From contig OZ241330.1 of NCBI GenBank assembly GCA_965200045.1, positions 62,001 to 126,000 on the forward strand: a DNA stretch of 64,000 nt, in the 5' to 3' direction. This document shows, piece after piece, positions 17,880 to 27,681 of the stretch. Numbering within the stretch: the stretch's first letter is position 1; every line of letters starts with the position of its first letter. The position numbers were made by a program, and so were the translations under genes. The DNA comes from Bin25 sp026709415 (GTDB taxonomy: Bacteria; Bacteroidota; Bacteroidia; Flavobacteriales; Flavobacteriaceae). The notes below the pieces were generated by a model. That model saw only the letters and a program-made list of their open reading frames with translations, was not told where the DNA came from and did no database searches.

Positions 17880-18950
17880 TTATTCAAGGGGCTCTACACC
17901 AATTAGTTTTCTAAATGACTATTCTGAGACGCTGAAATAAGGTCCATGACATCAATTTGTCTCCATATTGAGAAATCTCTTTGAATTCATAGGATAGTTG
18001 GTTCTTCAAATCATCCAGCGTTTCAAATAATCGATTATCGAAAATTTTTCTCAGACTTCATCCCATATCTGCTCTACGGGGGTGAGTTCCAGACCAGAGG
18101 CGGTTGTTCCATCAAAGCGACATTTTTCGAGAATCTTTCAATCTTTGGATTGGAGGCATCGAGCTTTTGCGACTGGCATGATGATTGGACATCCATTGAA
18201 ATCCTTAGCGATTGGTTCCAAAAACAGAATCATCATTTGGGTATTGATATCATGTAAGATGAGGGAAGTCATCTTTGCTTTTTTAGGACGCACGAATGCC
18301 GAGGCATACAAGGATTCTAGGACCACTTGTTTGGCCAATCTGAGACGATGCTTCTTCGGACACATGATTCCTTGGAGATATGGATTCTTCCGAACCGACC
18401 CTCATCTTGAATGCCAAGAGGGATCTTTTCTTTGGATCACTGTCCTTCTTTTACGATGGTCTTGATTTTCTCGATGCCGTTTTTTTAAGGCTTCTTGACG
18501 TTCTTGATTGCTTTTGGGGTTGTGTGACGAGGAACGATTTTTCGCCACCCAGGACGTTTCTATAAACGATAGAACGTGCTCTAGGCCACTTTTTGACCGA
18601 TTTTTTCTTCAAAAGCCGCCTGGATGAAGGCCGTGGTGATGATTTTCCTTGAAATCGCTTGTTGCCGAAAGGCTTCTAAAAACTACTTTTCTTCAAAAGA
18701 CAGATAGCCCTACTTTCTACCCCCTTGTCCTTGGCTGTCAAATAACTTTTTTCCTAGTTGATGGTTCCATCGTCATAACTTGGTGATGTGATGCTTTGAA
18801 AGGGTGTCATATGGAACTAGTCGGACCGCGACTGGGGTTTACGTTGGACATTGAGGATCTCTATGGATATGATAGAAACGCCAAGCACTAACCTATTTTT
18901 TTTGTAACTCAATGAAATCCTCTTCCGTACTATGAGGCTTGATTGGAGTA
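17880..18950 (-). mobile_element. decayed IS630-family insertion sequence (transposase pseudogene)
   Basis: On the minus strand broken frames read EEKIGQKVA, then KIKTIVKEGQ, then SKEKIPLGIQDEGRFGRI (the first catalytic Asp region), then AKQVVLESLYASAFVRPKK and LILHDINTQMMILFLEPIAK, then ELTP-like and FFDNRLFETLDDLKNQLSYE near the end. This is the order of the IS630/DDE_3 transposase. Stops and frameshifts occur about every 30-80 codons. The debris starts directly behind the gldK stop codon, suggesting the element inserted at the gldK 3' end. Confidence 0.75.
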
Positions 18951-18952
18951 AA

Positions 18953-20350
18953 TCATGGCATAGTATCCTTTTTGGCGCTGGTATTAGGATAATATTTAGG
19001 ATAATGTTGAACCGTACGAAAGCCAATAAAACTTCTTGCGATATTTGCATATTCAAAATCTCTAGAACTTATTTCCAAATAAGAAGCAACATCTTTCCAT
19101 GAACCGCCTTTGATCACTTTACGTTCATCGGTTGTAACATTAATATTAGGATTTGGCGAAGGAGTGAAGGATTCTTTATCATTCAAGACAAAAGTTGTTA
19201 AAGTCCATTCAGCTACATTTCCAGCCATATTATACAAATCGTTTTTGGATTTATAACTTTTTACACGAACGGTATAACGCCCCTCATCTCTAACAGGTTT
19301 AAAATTGGCTAAAAAATTGTTTTCGTGATCGAGCAATTGATTGGTTCCCCAGGGATAGATGATGCTATCCGGCTGTCCTACCCTTGCTGCATATTCCCAT
19401 TCTATTTCAGTTGGTAATCGAAATTTGGGAATATCTTGTTTTCCTACAGATAAATCGGAGTTTTCCTTTTGGGTTCGCCAAGCACAGAATGCATTGGCTT
19501 GATGCCAATTGACTCCCACGACTGGATATTCGTCATAGGTAGGATGCCAAAAATAATTATAGTGCATTGGTTCGTTATAAGAGTAATTAAAGTCTTTAAT
19601 CCAAACGGCTGTATCTGGATACACTTCAATGTCCTCTTTTGGAATAAAAGGCTCAAGATTTAAGAATGTATCTGAGTTAGTTGCATTATGAGATGACAAG
19701 TCACGCCGGTTTGTTGGATAACGATATTTGAATTTTTTAACATCCAATTTTGGCAACTCCGAAGTCCATTTTGAAGGGTGGAGATAAAATGAATCCAATA
19801 AGATTTGTGCATAATACTGATCTGGATACTTATTAAAATCCCAAGTCAATGGAGCATCCCAATTGAGTTTGTAAGTGCCAGGAAAGTCTTCTCCATATTG
19901 CTTAATCAGATGTTGTTGGTATTCAGATAAAGAATCGACATCAGAAATGCCTTGAAAAGCAAATTGTCCAATCCCTTCCGACTGATTATTGGCCCCTAAC
20001 TCTAGAACTTTTCGAGCTAAAAGTTCTCGAGCGATTGAATCTCTTACCCATTTAACAAATTGCCTGTATGTTCTATTGCTAACTTCTGTTTCATCCATAT
20101 GAAATGTTGGAACTGATACAGTTCGTTGGTTATAGTCTCCAAGTTCATTCATACCACGAATCGTTAAAGATCCTCCCATAATTTGAGTCGTACCAGGTGG
20201 TTCTGGTTCTGGTGTCTTGAGTTTACCGCGTTGGGTTGCTGCGTCTTTTCTATGTTGGTTTTGTGGAGGAAATATGGCATCAAAAAGTCCACAAGACAAC
20301 AAGAAACCCATCATTAGAGTCACAATAAGGACGACTCTAAACGCTCTCAT
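18953..20350 (-). CDS. gldK: gliding motility / T9SS lipoprotein GldK
   Basis: A 465 aa lipoprotein. The signal ends with the lipobox LLSC, Cys20. Most of the rest is a formylglycine-generating-enzyme-like (SUMF1) fold, visible in MDETEVSNRTYRQFVKWV, RLPTEIEWEYAAR, NLYNMAGNVAEWTLTTFV and KGGSWKDVASYLEIS. In GldK/PorK the fold is structural: it forms the outer-membrane-attached ring with GldN. The reading frame is intact to its TGA at 18953, with the IS630 debris beginning immediately after, so transcription into gldL is likely impaired or depends on passage through the debris. Confidence 0.93.
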   Translation of the reverse strand: MRAFRVVLIVTLMMGFLLSCGLFDAIFPPQNQHRKDAATQRGKLKTPEPEPPGTTQIMGGSLTIRGMNELGDYNQRTVSVPTFHMDETEVSNRTYRQFVKWVRDSIARELLARKVLELGANNQSEGIGQFAFQGISDVDSLSEYQQHLIKQYGEDFPGTYKLNWDAPLTWDFNKYPDQYYAQILLDSFYLHPSKWTSELPKLDVKKFKYRYPTNRRDLSSHNATNSDTFLNLEPFIPKEDIEVYPDTAVWIKDFNYSYNEPMHYNYFWHPTYDEYPVVGVNWHQANAFCAWRTQKENSDLSVGKQDIPKFRLPTEIEWEYAARVGQPDSIIYPWGTNQLLDHENNFLANFKPVRDEGRYTVRVKSYKSKNDLYNMAGNVAEWTLTTFVLNDKESFTPSPNPNINVTTDERKVIKGGSWKDVASYLEISSRDFEYANIARSFIGFRTVQHYPKYYPNTSAKKDTMP

Positions 20351-20451
20351 AAAACCTTTGATTTAGCCACGATTGTTTTTCGAATTATAAAGGATGTTAA
20401 AATTAATATTTTCAATAGTGAAAAGGTAATGAAAAATCAGATGTATCCATT

Positions 20452-22884
20452 TTACTTCAATAATTGTTGAGCTTGGTCTAGCGTTATGTCTTCAGCGTTG
20501 GTTGTTTTAGGTAAATTAATTTGTTTCCTGCCTTTGATGATTCTGAAGGTGCCCCAACGTCCTTTTTCAACACGAATGTCTTCTGATTCCCAAAAATGGA
20601 TAATTTTTTCTTTTCTTTTTTCTATCAGTTCTAAAATTTCTTTTTCTGATAAATTATCGAAATCAAATTTTTTTGGAATATTGATATATAGATTGTTCCA
20701 TTTCAGATAGGGACCAAAACGTCCTATTGCTTTCGTGACTGGTTTATCTTCAACATTTAGAATAGGTTCTTGTTCTTTGTTTTTTTGTTTAATCAATTCA
20801 ATGGCCTGGTCTTGGTCATAGGAGAGAGGAATCGTCTTTTCAATATGGTCAATGGCATGATATTTTCCATCGTATCGTATAAAAGGACCTCGTTTTCCAT
20901 AATTGAGGAAAATCTCTTTATCTTGATAAGTTCCTATCTTTTCAGGTAAAGACAACAAATACAAAGCTTGATCTAAAGTGATGGCTGATAATTTTATTTC
21001 TCGAGGAATCGGTTTTAATATAGGCTTTTCTTCATCCGTTTGTTCTCCCAATTGAGCAACGGGACCGTATTTAGCTAGTCGGACTTTAATGACTCTCCCC
21101 GCGGTGGGGTCTTTTCCCAATACTCTTTCACCAGATTCCTTTTTTCTGATCGATGCCAGTTCTTGGACCTTCGACTCAAATTGAGAGTAAAATTTTTCAA
21201 GGGTATCGACCCAATTTTCATTTCCATGGGCAATATCATCTAATTTTTTTTCCATCTGAGCCGTAAAGTCATAATCCAAAATATCTTGGAATTTTTCAAA
21301 TAAAAAATCATTGACAATTCGGCCCGTATCGGTCGGAATCAATTTTCCAGTATTATTTCCGACTATTTCTTGTTCCGTTGACTGGACTATTTGATTGTTT
21401 TTCAATTCGATGAGTTGGACATTTTGTTTTGTTCCTTTGCTCTTGCCAATCTCTACATATTCTCTTGACAACACTTTTTCGACTGTATCGACAAAAGTGG
21501 ACGGACGGCCAATTTCCATTTCATCAAGTTGTTTAACCAAACTGGCTTGTGTATAGCGAGCAGAGGGTTTTGAAAATCTTTGCCTAGCTTTAAACGTTTC
21601 TTTGACTAAGGATTCATTCTGGGTGACTTGGGGCAATTTGGGTTGACTCGATTGATTTAGTTGTTCTGGTGTTTGATACACCTTTAAAAATCCATCAAAC
21701 GTAATGACCTCACCTTCTGCCCTAAAAAATTCTTTGATTTTAGAGTTCCCAATTTCAATTTTGGTTTTATCAACCTTTGCCCGACTCATTTGAGAAGCGA
21801 TGGTCCGGTTCCATATGAGTTTGTAGAGTCTTTTTTTATCCGAGTCATTAGGTGTATATTCATTTCTCTCCATATAAGATGGGCGAATGGCCTCGTGAGC
21901 TAGCTGAGCTGTTTTGCTTTTAGATTTAAAAATTCTCTTTTCAACATATGTTTGGCCAAAACGAGATGTGATTTCACTTTCAATATTTTTGATCGCGGCA
22001 GATGATAAATTCAGACTATCGGTTCTCATATAAGTAATCCATCCTTCTTCATACAATCTTTGGGCGACTTTCATGGTTCTACTGACCGAAAAATTGAGTT
22101 TTCGAAAAGCTTCTTGTTGGAGTGAAGAAGTTGTAAACGGGATGGGGGGCGTTTTATACCCGGGTTTGGATTCCACTTTTAGAACTTGGAATTCTATATT
22201 TTTGCATTTTTCGAAAAACTTGATAACCTCTTCTTGATTTTGAAAATCATTGGTTAAATCGGCCTTGAAATAATCTCCTTTTAGGGTTTTAAAATACCCT
22301 TCGACCTTATATAGTTCCTTAGGTTTGAAGTTTTCAATTCTCTTTTCTTTTTCAACAATTAACCGTAAGGCGACTGATTGGACTCTCCCAGCTGAACGAG
22401 CACCTGTTATTTTAGACCATAGTAATGGGGATAGCTTATACCCCACCAATCGATCCAATACTCTTCTGGTATTTCTTGCATCAACGATATGTTTGTTGAT
22501 ATTGGTTGGATTTTCAATGGCTTGTTTTAATGCTTTTTGAGTGATTTCAGTAAACGTGATTCGTTTTGAGTTTTCTTCTTTTAGTTTAAGTTGTTCAAAC
22601 AAATGCCAAGCAATGGCTTCTCCTTCGCGATCGTTATCTGTTGCTAACCAAACAGCATTGGAATCCTTGACTTTTTTTTTCAGTTCTCGCAATACTCTTT
22701 TTTTGTCAGAAATGACTTCAAACTTGGGCTGAAACCCATTGTCTACATCAACTCCCAATTCTTTTTTTGGTAACTCCAATATATGACCAACTGTCGAAGT
22801 GACTTGGAATTTTTTTCCTAAAAATTTTTCAATTGTTTTTGCTTTAGCAGGCGATTCAACAATGACTAATTCCGTTTGCGACAT
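20452..22884 (-). CDS. topA: DNA topoisomerase I
   Basis: An 810 aa type IA topoisomerase. The Toprim domain begins at the N-terminus (LVIVESPAKAKTIEKFLG, then WLATDNDREGEAIAWHL). The catalytic Tyr lies in EGWITYMRTDSLNLS near residue 290. Instead of zinc fingers the C-terminal part has topoisomerase C-terminal repeats (for example LGKDPTAGRVIKVRLAKYGP, FGPYLKWNNLYINIPK). It relaxes negative supercoils. The ATG sits six bases from a perfect palindrome (22888-22910) that contains a TATTTTTG box, so the leader is very short and regulation through the palindrome is plausible. Confidence 0.96.
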   Translation of the reverse strand: MSQTELVIVESPAKAKTIEKFLGKKFQVTSTVGHILELPKKELGVDVDNGFQPKFEVISDKKRVLRELKKKVKDSNAVWLATDNDREGEAIAWHLFEQLKLKEENSKRITFTEITQKALKQAIENPTNINKHIVDARNTRRVLDRLVGYKLSPLLWSKITGARSAGRVQSVALRLIVEKEKRIENFKPKELYKVEGYFKTLKGDYFKADLTNDFQNQEEVIKFFEKCKNIEFQVLKVESKPGYKTPPIPFTTSSLQQEAFRKLNFSVSRTMKVAQRLYEEGWITYMRTDSLNLSSAAIKNIESEITSRFGQTYVEKRIFKSKSKTAQLAHEAIRPSYMERNEYTPNDSDKKRLYKLIWNRTIASQMSRAKVDKTKIEIGNSKIKEFFRAEGEVITFDGFLKVYQTPEQLNQSSQPKLPQVTQNESLVKETFKARQRFSKPSARYTQASLVKQLDEMEIGRPSTFVDTVEKVLSREYVEIGKSKGTKQNVQLIELKNNQIVQSTEQEIVGNNTGKLIPTDTGRIVNDFLFEKFQDILDYDFTAQMEKKLDDIAHGNENWVDTLEKFYSQFESKVQELASIRKKESGERVLGKDPTAGRVIKVRLAKYGPVAQLGEQTDEEKPILKPIPREIKLSAITLDQALYLLSLPEKIGTYQDKEIFLNYGKRGPFIRYDGKYHAIDHIEKTIPLSYDQDQAIELIKQKNKEQEPILNVEDKPVTKAIGRFGPYLKWNNLYINIPKKFDFDNLSEKEILELIEKRKEKIIHFWESEDIRVEKGRWGTFRIIKGRKQINLPKTTNAEDITLDQAQQLLK

Positions 22885-22887
22885 GAT

Positions 22888-22910
22888 TTATTTTTGCGTC
22901 GCAAAAATAA
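22888..22910. promoter_or_regulatory. perfect palindrome with divergent -7 boxes between topA and the Smr gene
   Basis: TTATTTTTGCG and CGCAAAAATAA, 11-base arms around a single T. Each arm contains TATTTTTG, a TAnnTTTG match, so a promoter could fire in either direction: leftwards to topA with a roughly 12-base leader, rightwards to the Smr gene. Such symmetry also suits an operator for a dimeric regulator. Confidence 0.55.
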
Positions 22911-22917
22911 TCATCCT

Positions 22918-22936
22918 ACCAAAAGGCTATTTTGGT
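22918..22936. repeat. inverted repeat ACCAAAA-N5-TTTTGGT
   Basis: Seven-base perfect arms with loop GGCTA, eight bases beyond the topA palindrome. It lacks a following T-run, so it is more likely a binding site than a terminator. A related CCAAAAT/ATTTTGG pair overlaps the SPOR gene promoter at 37773-37792, with a different spacer. Confidence 0.35.
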
Positions 22937-23092
22937 CTTGTTGGGATTTTGTAGGCTCGAGAAAATGAAACTTGACAACTAATTGATTGCCCAATGATTA
23001 CAACATAAAACAACTTGATATGTTTCATTTTTTCTTGCTTGGTCAATATAATACCCAAAGGAATATGATATTTGCTTTAACATTAATGATTG

Positions 23093-23326
23093 ATGCTCGA
23101 AATTGATTTACACGGACTGTCACATCACCAATGCATCGAGCAAACGGAAGATTTTCTATTGAATAATTGCAATACCTCAGGGGTTTATGAATTTTCGATC
23201 ATTACTGGGAATTCAAAAAAACTTCAAAATCTCATTATCAAAAAAGTCCTTTTAAAACATGGGTTTACCAAATACTACATTCTGGAGAGTAATCGAGGTC
23301 GGTTGCTAGTGCATAATGTTTTCTGA
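23093..23326 (+). CDS. small Smr-domain protein
   Basis: A 77 aa protein when begun at ATG 23093; TTG 23090 is three bases earlier and less likely. It consists almost only of an Smr domain: DLHGLSHHQCIEQTEDFLL at the start, FSIITGNSKKLQNLIIK in the middle and the glycine-containing ESNRGRLLVHNVF end. The Smr core usually has TGKG in place of TGNS. Smr domains nick DNA or cleave RNA, for instance on collided ribosomes; without the MutS2 part, an RNA-linked role is possible. Divergent from topA with the palindrome between. Confidence 0.75.
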   Translation: MLEIDLHGLSHHQCIEQTEDFLLNNCNTSGVYEFSIITGNSKKLQNLIIKKVLLKHGFTKYYILESNRGRLLVHNVF

Positions 23327-23404
23327 GACTTAGGTGCGTTTTTCGATGTAACGAAGTAAGGTATGTGACGTCTTTTTGACAATAGTTTTCCTCAACACAC
23401 ATTA

Positions 23405-25573
23405 ATGCGGTTTAAAGTTCATATCATACTCTTATTCGGGCTTTATTATTCCGCAAAAGCTCAAATGAATCAAATCAAGTTTGATGGTATCGTTCAAAAA
23501 AGTGAATGGATTGAAGCCAAACAATTTCAAATCAACTATGAAATTGATCCCGGTGATAATGTGCCCTCAAAAAATCTTACCGATGTCTTTGTTGATTACG
23601 ACAAAGACTTTTTGTATGTGGGTTTCAAATCTTATGCTGACATGACCTCCCTGCGAACATCGGTTCGAAATCGAGATGAATCTTGGCAAGATGATTTTGT
23701 GATGGCTTGTATTGATACTTATGGCGATGGGAGATATCTCATTTGCATGGGGGCTAATGCCGACGGAAGTCAATTGGATATGAAATTATCTTCTAGTGGT
23801 CAAGATGACGAATCATACAATATCAATTATGAATCCAAAACATCAAAAAATGATGACAGTTATCATGTGGAATTGAAAATACCTTTCAGTGTTCTTCAGT
23901 TTAAAAAGAGTGAAAACCACCAATGGAATGTCGCCTTTTATCGAAACACCTACTCCGAGGAATTGAATACCGATAACTTGAATTTTCCTATCGACCGTAA
24001 TAATCCTTGTTTACCTTGTCAAGTCCCATCGATCATCAACCTCAATGGGATTGAATCTAAAAATCGTAAATCATTTATTCCAAATATGGTGGGGAACACT
24101 CATGCTGAAAGAGAAAATGGCCATCTACATTACAAAGATCCTGAAGGCAGTATAGGACTGAGTGGGTTATTTGATATTAATAATTCAACTTCGATAGAAT
24201 ATACCATCAATCCTGATTTTTCTCAGGTGGAAGCCGATGTGTCACAAGTCACCGTTAACAATACTTTTGCTGTTCGATTTCCGGAACGAAGACCTTTTTT
24301 TAACGAAGGCAATGATATCATTGACACCGAGTTATCAACGGTCTATACCCGATTCATTAACCAACCTCTGTTTGCTTCAAAACTCATTTCACAAGGCGAA
24401 AAAGATAGAATATATCTCTTATCCGCTTTTGATCAATCTTCCCCTTATTTGATAGCGGGCGAGGAATCCTCCATATTGGAAGAAGGGGGCGAAGCTTATG
24501 TCAATATTTTTAGATATCAGAGAAGTTACAAGGGCGGTTCCAATATCGGTTTGATGACCACAAGTCGATTTTTTGAAGGTGGTGGATCTGGCAATTTAGT
24601 CGGTTTGGATGCTACTTGGCGTTTTGGTGGCAAGTATGTTTTATCTGCTGAACTCAATAAGAATTTCACTCATGAACCCATAGCAGATTGGATTGATTCT
24701 GACCAATTTGTCCAACAAAAAAGTTTAAAATTGGATGGAGAAAAGCATCAAGGAGATGCTCTTTCAATCGAGTTTAGTCGCTCAACTCGAAATTGGAACA
24801 CCTTTTTTTCCTATGAGCATTACTCTCCATTATTCAACTCGCCTATTGGTTTTGTTACCCAAAACAACATCAGAAATCTTTTTGTAGGACAATCCTACAC
24901 CAAATACTTTGAAGACGAAAGTTTTATCAAACAATGGCAAACCTTCGTTGGAGCAGAGTTTACTTTTAATTATCGAGGACTTCGAAAATTTGCCGACATC
25001 GGCATTGAAACAGGAGCTCAATTGGCTAAGAATATTTCTACTGAAATAGACTATTACTTTGAATTAAATGAAATTTATGAGGGTCAAAACTTCAAAAATT
25101 TAAAAAATTTCAGTTGGTTTGCTCGATACAACCCCAATGAACTTCTAAACTTGAGAATATTTATTAGTGTTGGTGATGCTATCTATTATGACGCTAACCC
25201 AGAATTAGGCCATCGAACATTTTTGGGAACTTTCAACAATTTTCAGTTATCCCCTCGTTTCTCGATCGAGCCAAGTATTCGTTATACCAAATTGGTCCGA
25301 CCATTAGATGCTCATATTTTTTATGAAGGGCAAATCATTCGATCGGTTATCAATTATCAATTTTCCAACAATCTGTCATTTCGTTTTGTTGGAGAAATCA
25401 ATTCATTTGATGATAATTCTTTTGTCCAAACGCTTTTGCAATGGAAACCCAACCCGTTTACTATATTTTACATCGGTGGCACCAATGGCTATTCCTATGT
25501 CGACGGTTTTAGAAGTTTTCAAATCGACCAAGTTAATTTTTATTTCAAACTACAATACCAATTTGACATTTAA
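23405..25573 (+). CDS. DUF5916 outer-membrane protein with CBM9-like domain
   Basis: A 722 aa exported protein with signal MRFKVHIILLFGLYYSAKAQ. Residues of about 25-205 form a carbohydrate-binding family 9-like domain (KFDGIVQKSEWIEAKQF, FLYVGFKSYAD, YHVELKIPFSVLQF). The rest is the DUF5916 beta-barrel, recognisable from IEYTINPDFSQVEADVSQVT and RFPERRPFFNEGNDI, ending in an aromatic LQYQFDI typical of outer-membrane barrels. Widespread in Bacteroidota; the ligand is unknown. The gene stands alone, and its promoter is not evident in the 78 bases before the ATG. Confidence 0.85.
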   Translation: MRFKVHIILLFGLYYSAKAQMNQIKFDGIVQKSEWIEAKQFQINYEIDPGDNVPSKNLTDVFVDYDKDFLYVGFKSYADMTSLRTSVRNRDESWQDDFVMACIDTYGDGRYLICMGANADGSQLDMKLSSSGQDDESYNINYESKTSKNDDSYHVELKIPFSVLQFKKSENHQWNVAFYRNTYSEELNTDNLNFPIDRNNPCLPCQVPSIINLNGIESKNRKSFIPNMVGNTHAERENGHLHYKDPEGSIGLSGLFDINNSTSIEYTINPDFSQVEADVSQVTVNNTFAVRFPERRPFFNEGNDIIDTELSTVYTRFINQPLFASKLISQGEKDRIYLLSAFDQSSPYLIAGEESSILEEGGEAYVNIFRYQRSYKGGSNIGLMTTSRFFEGGGSGNLVGLDATWRFGGKYVLSAELNKNFTHEPIADWIDSDQFVQQKSLKLDGEKHQGDALSIEFSRSTRNWNTFFSYEHYSPLFNSPIGFVTQNNIRNLFVGQSYTKYFEDESFIKQWQTFVGAEFTFNYRGLRKFADIGIETGAQLAKNISTEIDYYFELNEIYEGQNFKNLKNFSWFARYNPNELLNLRIFISVGDAIYYDANPELGHRTFLGTFNNFQLSPRFSIEPSIRYTKLVRPLDAHIFYEGQIIRSVINYQFSNNLSFRFVGEINSFDDNSFVQTLLQWKPNPFTIFYIGGTNGYSYVDGFRSFQIDQVNFYFKLQYQFDI

Positions 25574-25683
25574 TGCACGACAAACTCTAATATGTAAATA
25601 ACAGTTTTATAGTCACCAAGCATCAATTAATTGGTTCTTATAAAGACTAAGGCAATCAATACGTTAGCGCCAAAAAGCCACTA

Positions 25684-25878
25684 TTAAAATGATGATGCTA
25701 ACAATCGTTTACTCTCAGATATTGGAGATCTGAATTCCTGATCATCACTAGACACTTCATTCACCATCAACCATTCAAAAGAGGATTTGACGTTGGTGGA
25801 ATTATATACCAAAGTGGCAAAAGATTGTTTTTCAAAACAAAAACCTCCTCTTTGAAAAGAAAATACAAGTTCAACCAT
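25684..25878 (-). CDS. hypothetical protein of 64 aa directly after ctaD
   Basis: The ATG follows the ctaD TAG without a gap, so if real it is coupled to the oxidase operon. The protein begins MVELVFSFQRGGFCFEKQSF and ends SESKRLLASSF; it is soluble with no heme or metal motif. I do not recognise it. A ctaE-like subunit is not expected here since it is far too short and not hydrophobic. It could be a chance frame in the 3' leader. Confidence 0.45.
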   Translation of the reverse strand: MVELVFSFQRGGFCFEKQSFATLVYNSTNVKSSFEWLMVNEVSSDDQEFRSPISESKRLLASSF

Positions 25879-27666
25879 CTAGTGGTGCAAGACCTTTTCT
25901 TCTTTTTTTAATGGGACATTTTGAGGAACAAAATCTTCTTGATGTTGTGGATTAGAGTAATCATAGGCCCAGCGGTGAACATGTGGGATTTTACCCAACC
26001 AATTGCCATGATAATGTTTGATGGGTGCCGTCCATTCAAGCGTATTAGAACGCCATGGATTTTGAACCGTCTTTTTGCCATAGAACATGCTATGAATGAA
26101 GTTGTATAAGAAAATCAATTGGGCCAAACCGCCGATGATAGCCGCCACCGATATAAACACATTGATATCGGCTAAATCATCAAAATAGGGGAAAGCGGTA
26201 TTGGTATAATATCGCCTTGGAAGACCAGCCATGCCCACAAAGTGCATGGGATAGAAAATCAAATAAGCCGAAACAACCGTGATCCAAAAATGAACATAAC
26301 CCAATGTTTTATTCATCATTCTTCCAAACATTTTTGGGAACCAATGATAGACCCCGGCAAACAACCCATAGAGCGCTGATATACCCATGACCAAATGGAA
26401 ATGGGCCACCACAAAGTACGTATCATGCACATTGATATCTAATGTACTATCCCCCAAAATTATCCCAGTGAGACCTCCTGAGATAAACGTTGAAACCAGC
26501 CCTATGGAAAACAACATGGCCGGATTGAACTGTAAATTTCCTTTCCAAAGCGTCGAAATATAATTGAAGGCTTTAACGGCTGAAGGAATGGCGATCAAAA
26601 GCGTGGTAAAAGTGAAAACCGATCCTAAAAATGGATTCATGCCGGAAATAAACATGTGATGCCCCCAAACGATGGTCGATAAAAAGGCAATGGCTAACAA
26701 GGAGGCGATCATCGCCCGATAACCAAAAATGGGTTTTCTAGAATTGGTAGCGATGATTTCTGAGGTAATCCCCAATGCTGGCAGAATAACTATATACACT
26801 TCGGGATGACCTAAAAACCAAAACAAATGTTCATATAACACAGGAGAACCCCCCTGATAGTGTAGCACTTCGCCTTGAATAAAAATATCCGATAAAAAGA
26901 AAGACGTCCCAAAACTGCGGTCCATCAAAAGCAATAAAGCCGCTGATAATAAGACTGGAAAAGATACAATCCCAATAATAGCTGTTACTAAAAAAGCCCA
27001 TATAGTCAAAGGCAATCGAGACATGCTCATGCCCTTGGTTCTCAGATTAATGATGGTCACCACATAGTTCAAAGCGGCTAATAATGAAGAGGCAATAAAG
27101 ACCGCCATGGATAACAGCCATAGGGTCATTCCCATACCTGAGCCGGGAATGGATTGGGGTAAGGCACTCAATGGAGGATAAATGGTCCAACCAGCGGAAG
27201 CTGGTCCAGCTTCGACAAAAAGAGAAGCCACCATAATGACACTAGAAATAAAAAAGAGCCAATAGGATAGCATATTCAAAAAACCAGAAGCCATATCCCT
27301 AGCTCCAATTTGTAAGGGAATCAATAGATTACTGAAGGTCCCGCTGAGTCCCGCCGTCAACACAAAAAAGACCATGATGGTTCCATGGATGGTAATCAAT
27401 GACAAATACGCATTGGGGTCCATAACCCCATCTTCTGCCCATTTTCCAAGCATCACTTTGAAAATCCAAAAGGGTTTTTCAGGCCAAGCCAATTGAAGAC
27501 GAAATAATAAAGACATCCCAATACCGATAATTCCCATGAACAAACCAGTAATCAAATACTGTTTGGAAATCATCTTATGATCTTGTGAAAAGATGTACTT
27601 GGTTATAAAAGTCTCTTTATGATGGTGATGTTCCTCGTGATTATTTTCTTCTGAATGTGGACTCAT
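25879..27666 (-). CDS. ctaD: cytochrome c oxidase subunit I
   Basis: A 595 aa heme-copper oxidase subunit with at least 12 membrane helices. Metal ligands are visible: HGTIMVFF (low-spin heme His), WFLGHPEVYIVILPALG (CuB His and cross-linked Tyr), the HHMFISGM pair and HDTYFVVAHFHLVMG (heme a3 and heme a His). It has the family A proton-channel Glu-free or Tyr-type context around GHPEVYI. A His-rich N-terminus (HEEHHHHKE) precedes the first helix. It reduces O2 to water and pumps protons in the inner membrane. It follows ctaC by 15 bases as last large gene of the act-cta operon; subunit III is not in the window. Confidence 0.95.
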   Translation of the reverse strand: MSPHSEENNHEEHHHHKETFITKYIFSQDHKMISKQYLITGLFMGIIGIGMSLLFRLQLAWPEKPFWIFKVMLGKWAEDGVMDPNAYLSLITIHGTIMVFFVLTAGLSGTFSNLLIPLQIGARDMASGFLNMLSYWLFFISSVIMVASLFVEAGPASAGWTIYPPLSALPQSIPGSGMGMTLWLLSMAVFIASSLLAALNYVVTIINLRTKGMSMSRLPLTIWAFLVTAIIGIVSFPVLLSAALLLLMDRSFGTSFFLSDIFIQGEVLHYQGGSPVLYEHLFWFLGHPEVYIVILPALGITSEIIATNSRKPIFGYRAMIASLLAIAFLSTIVWGHHMFISGMNPFLGSVFTFTTLLIAIPSAVKAFNYISTLWKGNLQFNPAMLFSIGLVSTFISGGLTGIILGDSTLDINVHDTYFVVAHFHLVMGISALYGLFAGVYHWFPKMFGRMMNKTLGYVHFWITVVSAYLIFYPMHFVGMAGLPRRYYTNTAFPYFDDLADINVFISVAAIIGGLAQLIFLYNFIHSMFYGKKTVQNPWRSNTLEWTAPIKHYHGNWLGKIPHVHRWAYDYSNPQHQEDFVPQNVPLKKEEKVLHH

Positions 27667-27681
27667 TAATTGATTGTGATA

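Noticed and set aside
18082..18565. Plus-strand ORFs of 127 and 61 codons
   Set aside because: They are antisense to the IS630 transposase remnant and have no family resemblance.
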